Positions 40,993 to 49,271 of a stretch of 64,000 nucleotides of DNA are shown piece by piece (the stretch's first letter is position 1; each line of letters starts with the position of its first letter). The stretch comes from CADCVT01 sp036389155. GTDB lineage: Bacteria; Actinomycetota; Thermoleophilia; Solirubrobacterales; Solirubrobacteraceae. The stretch spans positions 81,888 through 145,887 of the forward strand of contig DASVQN010000020.1 in the NCBI GenBank assembly GCA_036389155.1, given 5' to 3'. The notes beneath the pieces are model-generated. The model was given only the letters and a program-made list of their open reading frames with translations, searched no databases and had not been told where the DNA came from. A program made the position numbers and the translations under genes.

Positions 40993-42197
40993 CAGGCGCC
41001 GGCGACCTGCTCGAACGCCTCGTTCATCTGCTGCTCCTCCTCCACCGACAGGTTCGGGTAGCCGCTGAGGCGCGAGACGTCCTCGGCCGACGGGAAGATC
41101 AGCGGGTCGTCGGCCAGCTTCGGGTCGCTCTTGGCGAGGATCTCCTGCGTCCCCTTCACCGGCGTGACGTAGTTGACGTACGCGGCGATCTTGGCGGCCA
41201 CCTCGGGGTCGTAGACGTAGTTCATGAAGACCTCCGCGCCATACGCGGTGCGCGGCTTCTGCGGGATCATCATGTTGTCCGACCACAGGACCGCGCCCTG
41301 CTCGGGGATCGCGAACTTCAGCGTCGGCTTGTCGGCCGTGAGCTGGATGACGTCGCCCGAGTAGGCCTGCGCCATCGCGATGTTCCCCCGCGTCAGGTCG
41401 CCGGTGTAGTCGTTGCCGGTGAACTTGCGGATGTGGCCCTTGCGGTTCTGCTCGTCGACGAACTCGATCGCCTTCAGCACGTCGTCGATCGTCGCCTCGT
41501 CGGGCCGCTTGCCCTGCAGGAGGAGGACGAAGCTCGCGGCCTCGCGCGCGTCGGCCAGCATCGTGACCTTGCCCTTGTACTTCGGGTCGAAGAACTGCTC
41601 GAGCGAGGTGACGTCGCCGCCGGTCTGCTTGGAGTCGTAGCCGATCGCGGTCATGCCCGACTGCCACGGCAGCGAGAAGCGCCGGCCGCGGTCGAAGGAG
41701 ACGTTGCGCAGGTTGTCGCGCAGGTTGGCCTCGTTCGGGATGTTCTTCTTGTCGAGCGGCTCGACGTAGTTCAGGCGGATCCACCGGCCTGCCATCCAGT
41801 CGGTCAGCGCAACCAGGTCGCGGCCGATGCCGTCGCCGCGCTCGAGCGGCTGGCGGACCTTCCCGAAGAACTCCTGGTTGTCGTTGATGTCCTCGATGTA
41901 CTTGACCTTGGCGCCCGTCTCGCCCTTGAAGTCCTTGAGCACCTTCTTGTCGATGTAGAGGGGCCAGTTGGAGAAGACGACCTCGTCGAACGCCGTCTTC
42001 GGGTGGCTGGCGGACGCGCTCGTGCGGGTGCCGCTCTTCTCACCCTGGCCCTCGGCGCCGCCGCAGGCCGACAGGAACGCGGCGAACGCGGTGGAGGCGA
42101 ACGCAGCGGAGCCCGCCCGCCCGACGAACCGCCTGCGGTTGTGCCGCTGCTCGGCGAGCAGGCGCTCGAGGGCGGACTCGAAGGACTCATGCGGCAT
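40992..42197 (-). CDS. potD: Polyamine-type ABC substrate-binding lipoprotein
   Basis: The 401-residue protein has a signal RRRFVGRAGSAAFASTAFAAFLSAC that combines a Tat-like RR pair with a lipobox Cys. Mature motifs VVFSNWPLYIDKKVLKDF, YIEDINDNQEFFGKV, LVALTDWMAGRWI and GDVIQLTADKP fit PotD/PotF. It should bind putrescine, spermidine or a related amine outside the membrane. Exact ligand preference cannot be read. Its start overlaps the end of potA by 11 bases. Confidence 0.88.
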   Translation of the reverse strand: MPHESFESALERLLAEQRHNRRRFVGRAGSAAFASTAFAAFLSACGGAEGQGEKSGTRTSASASHPKTAFDEVVFSNWPLYIDKKVLKDFKGETGAKVKYIEDINDNQEFFGKVRQPLERGDGIGRDLVALTDWMAGRWIRLNYVEPLDKKNIPNEANLRDNLRNVSFDRGRRFSLPWQSGMTAIGYDSKQTGGDVTSLEQFFDPKYKGKVTMLADAREAASFVLLLQGKRPDEATIDDVLKAIEFVDEQNRKGHIRKFTGNDYTGDLTRGNIAMAQAYSGDVIQLTADKPTLKFAIPEQGAVLWSDNMMIPQKPRTAYGAEVFMNYVYDPEVAAKIAAYVNYVTPVKGTQEILAKSDPKLADDPLIFPSAEDVSRLSGYPNLSVEEEQQMNEAFEQVAGA

Positions 42198-43326
42198 GCT
42201 CGGACTCCTTGTCGACGACGAAGGTGTGCTCGGGGCGCCAGGCCAGCAGGACGTCGCGGCCGGGGCCGACCGTCCCGCCCTGGGCGCCTCGGTTTTGCTC
42301 GATGACGGTCAGCTCCTCGCCGCCCGGCGCGCGGACGACGTACTGCAGCGAGACGCCGAGGTACGACGCCACCTCGACCCGCCCGCGCAGGACGTTCCGG
42401 TCCTGCGGCGGCTCGGTGAAGATCTCCAGCTTCTCGGGCCGCACCCCGACGCGGACCGCGCCCTCGCGCGCGCGGTCGGCCGGCGCGCGGACGGTGGCGC
42501 CGTCGTGCGTCTCGTACGTCGCAAAGCCGCCGTCCGTGCCCTTCAGCGTCGCGTCCACCAGGTTGCTGACGCCGAGGAAGTTCGCGACGAACGCGGTCGA
42601 CGGCGTCTCGTAGAGCTCGGTGGCCGAGCCGCGCTGCTCGATGCGCCCCTCGTTCATGACCGCGATCTCGTCGGCCATGGTCATCGCCTCCTCCTGGTCG
42701 TGCGTGACGTGCACGAAGGTCAGGCCGACGTCGGTCTGGATGCGCTTGAGCTCGATCTGCAGCTGCTTGCGCAGGCGCAGGTCCAGCGCGCCGAGCGGCT
42801 CGTCGAGCAGCAGGGCACGCGGGCGGTTCACCAGGGCGCGCGCGAGGGCGACGCGCTGCTGCTGGCCGCCCGAGAGCTGGCTGGGCCGGCGCTTCTCCAG
42901 CCCCGTGAGCTGCGTCAGCTCGAGGACCTCGCCGACGCGCTGGCGGACCTCGCCCTTGGAGAGCCTGCGGCGCTCCAGCCCGAACGCGATGTTGCGCTGC
43001 ACGTCGAGGTGGGGGAAGAGCGCGTAGGACTGGAAGACCGTGTTGACGTCGCGCTTGAACGGCGGCAGGTCGGTCACGTCCTGGCCGCCGAGCAGGATCG
43101 TGCCGGCGGTCGGGTCCTCGAAGCCGCCGATCATCCGCAGCGTCGTCGTCTTCCCGCAGCCCGACGGCCCGAGCAGCGCGAAGAAGCTGCCGCGGGGGAT
43201 CGCGAGGTCCAGGGCGTCGACGGCCGTGAGGTCGCCGAAGCGCTTCGTGACCTGGCGGAGCACGATGTCCGGAGCGGCAGAGGCCTGCTCCGCGGTGGAG
43301 GTAGAGGTGACCGCAGTGGCGCCCAT
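42187..43326 (-). CDS. potA: Polyamine-type ABC transporter ATP-binding protein
   Basis: The 379-residue ATPase has Walker A GPSGCGKTTT, Q-loop NTVFQSYALFPH, signature LSGGQQQRVALARA, Walker B LLLDEPLGALDLRLR and switch FVHVTHDQEEAMT. The C-terminal TOBE domain (residues 280-370) contains VGVRPEKLEIF. These fit PotA. It is the first gene of the operon. On the minus strand a TAGGGT box about 17 bases before the ATG may be its -10 element. Confidence 0.92.
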   Translation of the reverse strand: MGATAVTSTSTAEQASAAPDIVLRQVTKRFGDLTAVDALDLAIPRGSFFALLGPSGCGKTTTLRMIGGFEDPTAGTILLGGQDVTDLPPFKRDVNTVFQSYALFPHLDVQRNIAFGLERRRLSKGEVRQRVGEVLELTQLTGLEKRRPSQLSGGQQQRVALARALVNRPRALLLDEPLGALDLRLRKQLQIELKRIQTDVGLTFVHVTHDQEEAMTMADEIAVMNEGRIEQRGSATELYETPSTAFVANFLGVSNLVDATLKGTDGGFATYETHDGATVRAPADRAREGAVRVGVRPEKLEIFTEPPQDRNVLRGRVEVASYLGVSLQYVVRAPGGEELTVIEQNRGAQGGTVGPGRDVLLAWRPEHTFVVDKESEHAA

Positions 43327-43429
43327 GGCAGCGTGGCTTTGACCCTAACGGCGCATGGAGTGGCACGCCAAGAGGACTTGACGTCCAACCATTCACCGGA
43401 CGCCGCGCCGCTCAGGCAGGATGGGCGAC

Positions 43430-44845
43430 ATGACCGATGTCGCCTCCTCCGTCCGCACCCTCGCCAACCACGTCGGGGGCGCGTGGCGGGACGCCGCGAC
43501 GCAGGAGGCGCTCCTCAGCCGCAACCCGGCGACCGGCGAGGCGCTCGCGCGCGTGCCGCTGTCGACCGCCGCGGACGTCGACGTCGCGGTCCAGGCGGCC
43601 CGCGCCGCGTTCCCCGGCTGGCGCGCGACGTCGCCCGTCGTCCGCGCCCGTGCCGTGATGGCGCTGCGCGAGAAGCTCGCCGCGCACCGCGACGAGCTCG
43701 CCGCGATCGTCCACGCCGACATGGGCAAGACGCTCGCCGACGCGGGCGGCGAGGTGGGCCGCGGGATCGAGTCGACCGAGGCCGCGACCGCCGTCCCGCA
43801 CCTGCTCAAGGGCGAGAACCTCGAGGGCGTGGCGAACGGCGTCGACGTCGAGCTCGTCCGTCAGCCGGTCGGCGTCGTCGCCGCGATCACCCCGTTCAAC
43901 TTCCCGGCGATGATCCCGCTCTGGTTCCTGCCGTTCGCGGTCGCGTGCGGGAACACGGTAGTCCTCAAGCCGTCCGAGCGCGATCCCCTCGCCGGCGAGC
44001 GGATCGTCGAGCTCGCCGAGGGCGTCTTCCCGCCCGGCGTCGTCAACCTCCTGCACGGCGGGCGCGACGCGGTCGACGGCCTGCTCGACCACCCCGAGGT
44101 CGACGCGATCTCGTTCGTCGGCTCGGCCGCCGTCGCGCGCCACGTCTACGCGCGCGCGGCGCAGAACGGCAAGCGCGTGCAGGCGCTGGGCGGCGCCAAG
44201 AACGCGATGGTCGTGATGCCCGACGCCCACCCGGACGTCATGGCCAGCGGCGTCGCCGCGAGCGCGTTCGGCGCGGCGGGGCAGCGCTGCCTGGCGGGCA
44301 GCGTCGCCCTGCTCGTCGGCACCCCCGCCGAGCAGGACGCCGCGCGCGACCGCATCGTCGCGGCCGCCGCCACCGCGGAGACGAGCCCGATGATCGACCC
44401 CGCCGCGCGCGAGCGGGTCGAGGCGGAGCTCGACGGGGTCCCTCTCCTCGTCGACGGACGGTGCGGAGGGGGCGCGGCCGGCGCGGAGCTCGGGCCCACG
44501 GTGGTGGAGCCGCGCGACGTCGAGGGCCGGCTGGCGCGCGAGGAGCTCTTCGGCCCGGTCCTCAGCCTCGTCCGCGCCCCGACCCTTCCCGCCGCCGTCG
44601 ACTGGATCAACGCCGGCCGGTACGGCAACGCGGCGGTGATCTTCACGACCTCCGGCGCCGCCGCCCGCGCCTTCCGCGCGACGGTCGACGCCGGCATGCT
44701 CGGCGTCAACGTGGGCGTCGCCGCGCCGGTCGCCTGGTTCCCCTTCTCCGGCTGGAAGGACTCGATGGCGGGCGACCTGCACGCGAACGGCCGCGACGCG
44801 ATCGAGTTCTACACGCGCAAGAAGGTCGTGACGACGCGCTGGTAG
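43430..44845 (+). CDS. mmsA: CoA-acylating methylmalonate-semialdehyde dehydrogenase-type aldehyde dehydrogenase
   Basis: The 471-residue enzyme oxidises an aldehyde with NAD and transfers the acyl group to CoA. AITPFNFPAMIPLWFLPFAVACGNTVVLKPSERDP is represented by the motif NFPAMIPLWF, diagnostic of MmsA. LGGAKNAMVVMPDAHPD and AAGQRCLAGS hold the catalytic Cys. LFGPVLSLVR and FPFSGWKDSMAGD end the fold. MmsA acts in valine, inositol and beta-alanine breakdown. Here it is divergent from the polyamine importer and convergent with a flavin amine-oxidase-like gene, so an aldehyde from amine breakdown is also possible. An in-frame ATG at 43421 is the alternative start. Confidence 0.88.
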   Translation: MTDVASSVRTLANHVGGAWRDAATQEALLSRNPATGEALARVPLSTAADVDVAVQAARAAFPGWRATSPVVRARAVMALREKLAAHRDELAAIVHADMGKTLADAGGEVGRGIESTEAATAVPHLLKGENLEGVANGVDVELVRQPVGVVAAITPFNFPAMIPLWFLPFAVACGNTVVLKPSERDPLAGERIVELAEGVFPPGVVNLLHGGRDAVDGLLDHPEVDAISFVGSAAVARHVYARAAQNGKRVQALGGAKNAMVVMPDAHPDVMASGVAASAFGAAGQRCLAGSVALLVGTPAEQDAARDRIVAAAATAETSPMIDPAARERVEAELDGVPLLVDGRCGGGAAGAELGPTVVEPRDVEGRLAREELFGPVLSLVRAPTLPAAVDWINAGRYGNAAVIFTTSGAAARAFRATVDAGMLGVNVGVAAPVAWFPFSGWKDSMAGDLHANGRDAIEFYTRKKVVTTRW

Positions 44846-44849
44846 CGCG

Positions 44850-46235
44850 TCACCGGCCGACCGTGATGCCGAGGCGCCGCGGCAGCGCGGCGACGAACCG
44901 CGCCGCCGCGCCCGCCCGCTCGCCCCGCTCCTCCGCCGCCTCGACCCGCTTCATCGCGGCGAGCACGACGCTGCCGCCGGCGTAGCGCAGCGGCTCCGGC
45001 GGGACGGCGCGGTCGGGCGCCGGATCCACGATCGGCAGCGCGGTGAGCGCGTCGCGACGCTCGAGCGCGAGCGACGCCAGGATCCGGCCGGCCAGCTGCG
45101 ACGGGCCGACGCCGTTGCCGGTGTAGCCGTAGGCGAAGTGGACGCGCCCGCCAGGCAGCGACCCGATGGTCGCCATACGCGACGGCGCGATGTCGATCGG
45201 CCCGCCCCAGGCGTGGGTGACGGCGCGGCCGCGCAGCTGCGGGAACATGCGGACGAGGTGCTCGCGCGCGGCCGCGGCGACGGCCGCGTCGACCTCGACA
45301 CGCCCGCGCAGGCGGGCGCCCATCGCCAGCCTGCCGCCCGCCCAGCCGAACGCGATGCGCCCGTCGCGCGTGGTGCGGAAGTAGTGCAGGAGCGCGCGGC
45401 CGTCGGTGATCGCCTCGCCGCCGGTCCACCCGACCCCCTGGATCACGTCCGGGATCGGCTCGGTCAGCACGATGTGCGACGACGCCACCGTCAGCCGCCC
45501 GCGCAGCGGCCGGAACGCGGCCAGGGCGCCGCCGGCGCCGAGCACGACGTGGCCGGCGCGGACCCGGCCCGCGTCGGTCTCCACGCCGCCGCCGCCGAGC
45601 ACGCGCGTCACCCGCGTCCGCTCGTACACCCGCACGCCGCGCTCGATCAGCCGCGCGCGCAGACCGAGCGCGAGCCGCGCCGGCTGCACCGTGCAGCCCG
45701 CGGGCATCCAGACCGCGCCGCGGAAGACGGGCGACGCGCAGCGGGCGGCGACCTCGCCCGGCGAGAGCGCGACGACGCGGTCCGGTACCCCGAGCTCGGC
45801 CGCGGCCCGTATCGCCTCCTCGCCGACGCCGTCCTGCGCCGGAGCCGTGGAGACGACGAGCTGCCCGCCGCCGGCGAACCACGCGTCGACGCCGTGCTCG
45901 GAGCACCACGCGCCGATCGCTCGCACCGACTCCTCCGCCGCGCGGCACACGGCGATCGCGCCGTCGTCGCCGAACCGCGACCGCAGCGCGGGCAGGGACA
46001 ACCAGAGGTCCTCTGCGAACCCGCCGTTGCGCCCGCTCGGCCCGTGCCCGCAGAGGTCCTTCTCCACGAGCGCGACCGACGCACCGGCCGCCGCGAGGTG
46101 CCAGGCGGCCCACATCCCGGTGTAGCCGCCGCCGACGACGACCACGTCCGCGACGGCGTCACCCGCCAGCGGCGGCGCCGGCTCGCCGACCCCGCCCGCC
46201 TCGTCGAGCCACCAGCTGCGCGCGCGGTGGAGCAT
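44850..46235 (-). CDS. FAD-dependent oxidoreductase (DAO family, gamma-glutamylputrescine-oxidase-like)
   Basis: The 461-residue protein begins with an RSWWLDEAGG segment often seen in PuuB-like oxidases, then the FAD-binding turn VVVVGGGYTGMWAAWHLAAAGASVALVE. CGHGPSGRNGGFAEDLWLSL is the loop around the flavin. PAGCTVQPARLALGLR, RIAFGWAGGR and the FAYGYTGNGVGPSQLAGRILA end motif follow. It likely oxidises the C-N bond of an amine or amino acid. Proximity to the polyamine importer and an aldehyde dehydrogenase suggests a polyamine derivative; this is inference. GTG at 46253 is an alternative start. Confidence 0.83.
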   Translation of the reverse strand: MLHRARSWWLDEAGGVGEPAPPLAGDAVADVVVVGGGYTGMWAAWHLAAAGASVALVEKDLCGHGPSGRNGGFAEDLWLSLPALRSRFGDDGAIAVCRAAEESVRAIGAWCSEHGVDAWFAGGGQLVVSTAPAQDGVGEEAIRAAAELGVPDRVVALSPGEVAARCASPVFRGAVWMPAGCTVQPARLALGLRARLIERGVRVYERTRVTRVLGGGGVETDAGRVRAGHVVLGAGGALAAFRPLRGRLTVASSHIVLTEPIPDVIQGVGWTGGEAITDGRALLHYFRTTRDGRIAFGWAGGRLAMGARLRGRVEVDAAVAAAAREHLVRMFPQLRGRAVTHAWGGPIDIAPSRMATIGSLPGGRVHFAYGYTGNGVGPSQLAGRILASLALERRDALTALPIVDPAPDRAVPPEPLRYAGGSVVLAAMKRVEAAEERGERAGAAARFVAALPRRLGITVGR

Positions 46236-46274
46236 CGCGGGAGCCTTCCACACGGCGGGCTTGACGGCACCGCG

Positions 46275-46280
46275 TAGACT
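46275..46280 (+). promoter_or_regulatory. Probable -10 box of the leuA leader transcript
   Basis: TAGACT ends nine bases before the GTG of the leader peptide at 46290. Confidence 0.4.
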
Positions 46281-46289
46281 GTCGGCGTC

Positions 46290-46337
46290 GTGACGGTCCG
46301 GCTCGCGCTTCGCTCTTTTCTTCTGATCCCCCGCTAG
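46290..46337 (+). CDS. leuA leader peptide (attenuation-type)
   Basis: A 15-residue open frame, MTVRLALRSFLLIPR, ends at a TAG 19 bases before the leuA ATG. Four of its residues are Leu, two of them on the CTT codon, which is rare in this very GC-rich genome, and one Ile follows. The stop lies inside a GC hairpin. A short Leu-rich peptide ahead of leuA is the classical arrangement for control by leucine-tRNA supply. No mutation or expression data are available, so function is inference. Confidence 0.6.
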   Translation: MTVRLALRSFLLIPR

Positions 46338-46343
46338 GGGGAT
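46326..46343 (+). promoter_or_regulatory. Hairpin covering the leader stop and the leuA ribosome site
   Basis: ATCCCCC and GGGGGAT pair around a GCTA loop. The right arm contains GGGGGA, the only purine-rich ribosome site before leuA. The left arm lies directly after the leader's Leu codons, so ribosome stalling there would keep the hairpin open. Confidence 0.55.
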
Positions 46344-46356
46344 TCCGCGAGCCGCT

Positions 46357-47928
46357 ATGACCGACGACCAGCGGGTCATCCTCTTCGACACGACGCTGCG
46401 CGATGGCGAGCAGTCGCCCGGCATCTCGCTGAACGCGGCCGAGAAGCTCGAGATCGCGCACCAGCTCGCGCGGCTCGGGGTCGACGTCATCGAGGCCGGC
46501 TTCCCCATCACGTCACCGGGCGACTTCGAGGCGGTGCAGGCGATCGCGCGCGAGGTCGAAGGACCGATCGTCTGCGGCCTGGCGCGCGCCCACGCCGCCG
46601 ACGTCGAGGCGGCGTGGAACGCGGTCCGCGACGCGCCGCGCCCGCGCATCCACACGTTCATCTCGACATCCGACATCCACATCGAGCACCAGCTCCAGTC
46701 GACGCGCGAGGACGTCGCCGGCTCGGCCCGTGCGGCCGTCGCCCACGCGCGCTCGCTGTGCGACGACGTCGAGTTCTCCCCGATGGACGCCACCCGCGCC
46801 GACCCCGAGTTCACGGCGCAGGTGGTGTCGATCGCCATCGAGGAGGGCGCGACGACCATCAACGTCCCGGACACCGTCGGCTACACGATGCCCGACGAGT
46901 TCCGCGCCTACCTGGGCCGCCTGTACGAGCTCGTGCCCGAGCTGCGCGACGTCGTCCTGTCCGTGCACTGCCACGACGATCTCGGCCTCGCGGTCGCCAA
47001 CTCGTTCGCGGGGATCCAGGCGGGCGCGCGGCAGGTCGAGTGCGCGGTGAACGGGATCGGCGAGCGCGCGGGGAACGCGTCGCTGGAGGAGCTGATCATG
47101 CTGCTCCACACGCGGCGCGAGGCCGTCGGCTTCCACACCGGCGCGGTGACGAGCGAGATCTCGCGCACCTCGCGCCTGGTCTCGCGGCTGACCGGCTACG
47201 CGGTCCAGCCGAACAAGGCGATCGTCGGGCGCAACGCGTTCGCGCACGAGTCCGGGATCCACCAGGACGGCGTGCTGAAGGAGCGCACGACGTACGAGAT
47301 CATGGACGCGACGACCGTCGGCCTGGACGCCAACCAGATCGTGCTGGGCAAGCACTCCGGGCGCCACGCGCTCAAGCAGGCGCTCGCCGAGCTGGGCTAC
47401 GAGCTCGACGGCGCGGCCCTGAAGACGGCCTTCGCGCGCTTCAAGGAGATCGCGGACAAGAAGAAGCAGGTCACCGCGATGGACCTCGAGGCGCTCGTCC
47501 ACGACGAGCTGCGCGAGGAGGTGCCGGGCTACCACCTCGAGTGGTTCGACGTCGAGGCGTCGTCGCGCCGCCCGCCGCACGCGACGGTCGCCGTCCGCAC
47601 GCCGGACGGATCGATCGCCGAGGGCTCGTTCATGGGCGACGGCCCCGTCGACGCGATCTTCCGCGCGATCAACGCCGCGACCGGCATCAACGCGCGGCTG
47701 CGCGAGTTCCGCGTCGACGCGGTCACCGGCGGCCAGGACGCGCTCGGCGAGACGTCGGTCGTGCTCGAGGTCGCCGGCCAGACGGCCGCGGGCCAAGGTG
47801 TCGCCACGGACATCATCGAGGCGGCCGCGCGTGCGTACATCCGCGCGCTGTCACAGGGGCTGCGCAAGGCGCAGCTGGCCGACGAGGCGGGCGGCGTCGC
47901 CGACCTCGCCCCGGCGACGGCGCCCTAG
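46357..47928 (+). CDS. leuA: 2-isopropylmalate synthase
   Basis: LeuA condenses 2-oxoisovalerate with acetyl-CoA, the first committed step to leucine. The 523-residue protein has LFDTTLRDGEQSPGISL (metal-binding motif), DVIEAGFPITSPGDFE, NVPDTVGYTMPDEF and LSVHCHDDLGLAVANS, with His ligands in the TIM barrel. GNASLEELIM and the HESGIHQDGVLK linker follow. Residues 390-523 are the LeuA dimer/allosteric domain that normally gives leucine feedback. A leader peptide and hairpin precede it. leuC and leuD lie 14 kb downstream, not adjacent. Confidence 0.95.
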   Translation: MTDDQRVILFDTTLRDGEQSPGISLNAAEKLEIAHQLARLGVDVIEAGFPITSPGDFEAVQAIAREVEGPIVCGLARAHAADVEAAWNAVRDAPRPRIHTFISTSDIHIEHQLQSTREDVAGSARAAVAHARSLCDDVEFSPMDATRADPEFTAQVVSIAIEEGATTINVPDTVGYTMPDEFRAYLGRLYELVPELRDVVLSVHCHDDLGLAVANSFAGIQAGARQVECAVNGIGERAGNASLEELIMLLHTRREAVGFHTGAVTSEISRTSRLVSRLTGYAVQPNKAIVGRNAFAHESGIHQDGVLKERTTYEIMDATTVGLDANQIVLGKHSGRHALKQALAELGYELDGAALKTAFARFKEIADKKKQVTAMDLEALVHDELREEVPGYHLEWFDVEASSRRPPHATVAVRTPDGSIAEGSFMGDGPVDAIFRAINAATGINARLREFRVDAVTGGQDALGETSVVLEVAGQTAAGQGVATDIIEAAARAYIRALSQGLRKAQLADEAGGVADLAPATAP

Positions 47929-47933
47929 CCCGG

Positions 47934-48413
47934 CTAGCGCTCGATCCGCTGCACGCCGGCGCCCTCGCGCCACCACTCGATGACGAGCTTGTCGCGCGCG
48001 TCGTTCAGGCGCGTGACCACGACCTCCTCCACCTCCGCGCGGAAGAGGTGCCACGGGCCCGGCGGGTGCTCCTCGTTGGCCTGGGCGGCGACGAGCGCGG
48101 CCTTCATGTCGTCGTCGTCGACCTCGACGGCGCGGCCGCTCACCTTCGCGTCGCCGCTCCAGCCCGGCGGGTCGTCGGAGCCGCTGTGCAGCGCGAACCG
48201 CGGGTCGCGCCTCAGGTCGAGCGCCTTCACCGCCTTCCACATCGACCCCCACTGCAGGTCGCCGTCGACGATGTCCGCCTCGGTGCCGCTGATGCGCGGC
48301 GAGCCGTCGCGGCGCAGCGTGGCCAGCGTCTTGTGCTTGTGCGCCTCGAGGAACGCACGCGCCTGCGCGGCGAGCTCGGGCGCCTCCTCCTCGACCTGCT
48401 GCCACCTCGCCAC
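47934..48413 (-). CDS. Pyridoxamine 5'-phosphate oxidase-fold flavin/F420-type protein
   Basis: The 159-residue protein has FLEAHKHKTLATLRRDGSPRISGTEADI, a split-barrel signature represented by KTLATLRRDGSPR. WGSMWKAVKALDLRRDPRFALHS is the cofactor-binding strand pair, and VSGRAVEVDDD lies near the centre. Such small proteins bind FMN or F420 and reduce or oxidise small molecules; substrate is unknown. The GTG at 48413 is preceded at seven bases by TAGCAT on the minus strand. The gene converges with leuA, leaving five bases between stops. Confidence 0.78.
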   Translation of the reverse strand: MARWQQVEEEAPELAAQARAFLEAHKHKTLATLRRDGSPRISGTEADIVDGDLQWGSMWKAVKALDLRRDPRFALHSGSDDPPGWSGDAKVSGRAVEVDDDDMKAALVAAQANEEHPPGPWHLFRAEVEEVVVTRLNDARDKLVIEWWREGAGVQRIER

Positions 48414-48420
48414 GCGGTCG

Positions 48421-48430
48421 ATGCTAGCTT
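48421..48430. promoter_or_regulatory. Overlapping divergent -10 boxes
   Basis: ATGCTAGCTT holds TAGCTT for the + strand gene at 48438 and, on the other strand, TAGCAT for the gene starting at 48413. Each box ends seven bases before its start codon. Confidence 0.5.
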
Positions 48431-48437
48431 CGCGAGC

Positions 48438-48587
48438 GTGTACCAGCGCTCGCGCCAGCACCGCCGGCCGGATCAGCCGACCAGCGCCTTCGAGCGGCTC
48501 CTTGTGCTGCTCGTCCTCGCCGCGTTCATCGCCCTCGTGGTGTGGATCGTGATGAGCGCCGGCGGCGGCGTCATCAACCAGGGCTAG
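48438..48587 (+). CDS. Small single-pass membrane protein
   Basis: This 49-residue protein has a basic N-terminus (YQRSRQHRRP), a single hydrophobic helix LLVLLVLAAFIALVVWIVM at residues 21-39 and a short Gly-rich end. The charge pattern puts the N-terminus inside the cell. It is divergent from the flavin-fold gene with a shared -10 region and ends four bases into the convergent RNA methylase. No family is recognised. Confidence 0.6.
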   Translation: MYQRSRQHRRPDQPTSAFERLLVLLVLAAFIALVVWIVMSAGGGVINQG

Positions 48588-49249
48588 CGCAGCGCGTAGA
48601 GCGTCGCGGCGACCGCCGTCGCGAGGTTCAGCGACGACACGCCGTCGCGCATCGGCAGCGCGAGGCGCGCGTCGGCGCGGGCCAGGAGCTCGTCCGAGAG
48701 GCCGCGGCGCTCGGAGCCGAAGGCGAGGACCGCCCCGGGCGGCACACGGCCCGCGAGCGGCTCGCCGCCGGGGTCGAGGGCGACGAGCGGCCGGTCGGGC
48801 AGCTCCTCGACGCGGCCGACGGGCAGCGCGAACTGCAGGCCGGCACCGCCGCGGATCGCCTGCGCGTGCCACGGGTCGCCGGTGCCGGTGACGATCACCG
48901 CGGCGGCGTCGGCCGCCGCCGCGACTCGGATCGCGGCGCCCACGTTCCCGAGGTGGCGCGGGTGGTCGAGCAGCACCACGAACCGGTGGTCGGGTGGCGG
49001 CAGGGCGAACGGCGGGCGGCGCGCCCAGCCGATGACACCGGTGGGCGGGAACGGGCCGGGGCCGCGCTCGGCGATCTCCGCCAGCCGGTCGGCGACGTCC
49101 GGTGCGAGGTCGCGCGCCAGCCCCGCCAGCCGCTGCGGATCATCCGTGCGCACCTCGACGAGCTCGGCACCGAAGCGCAGCGCATGCTTGACGGCGTGGA
49201 AGCCCTCGAGCCGGACGGTGGGGCGGCTGACCGCCGCCGCTTCAGTCAC
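48584..49249 (-). CDS. TrmH/SpoU-family RNA 2'-O-methyltransferase
   Basis: The 221-residue protein is a SPOUT methyltransferase. RLEGFHAVKHALRFGA is the N-terminal substrate part, FVVLLDHPRHLGNVGAAIRVA is motif 1, LAFGSERRGLSDELL is motif 2, and LPMRDGVSSLNLATAVAATLYAL is motif 3 of the trefoil knot that binds SAM. It modifies a ribose in tRNA or rRNA; the target nucleotide is not readable. GTG at 49249 is the likely start. It diverges from the exported protein at 49272 across 22 bases. Confidence 0.85.
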   Translation of the reverse strand: MTEAAAVSRPTVRLEGFHAVKHALRFGAELVEVRTDDPQRLAGLARDLAPDVADRLAEIAERGPGPFPPTGVIGWARRPPFALPPPDHRFVVLLDHPRHLGNVGAAIRVAAAADAAAVIVTGTGDPWHAQAIRGGAGLQFALPVGRVEELPDRPLVALDPGGEPLAGRVPPGAVLAFGSERRGLSDELLARADARLALPMRDGVSSLNLATAVAATLYALR

Positions 49250-49271
49250 TGATCGTTACCGTTCATTCGAG

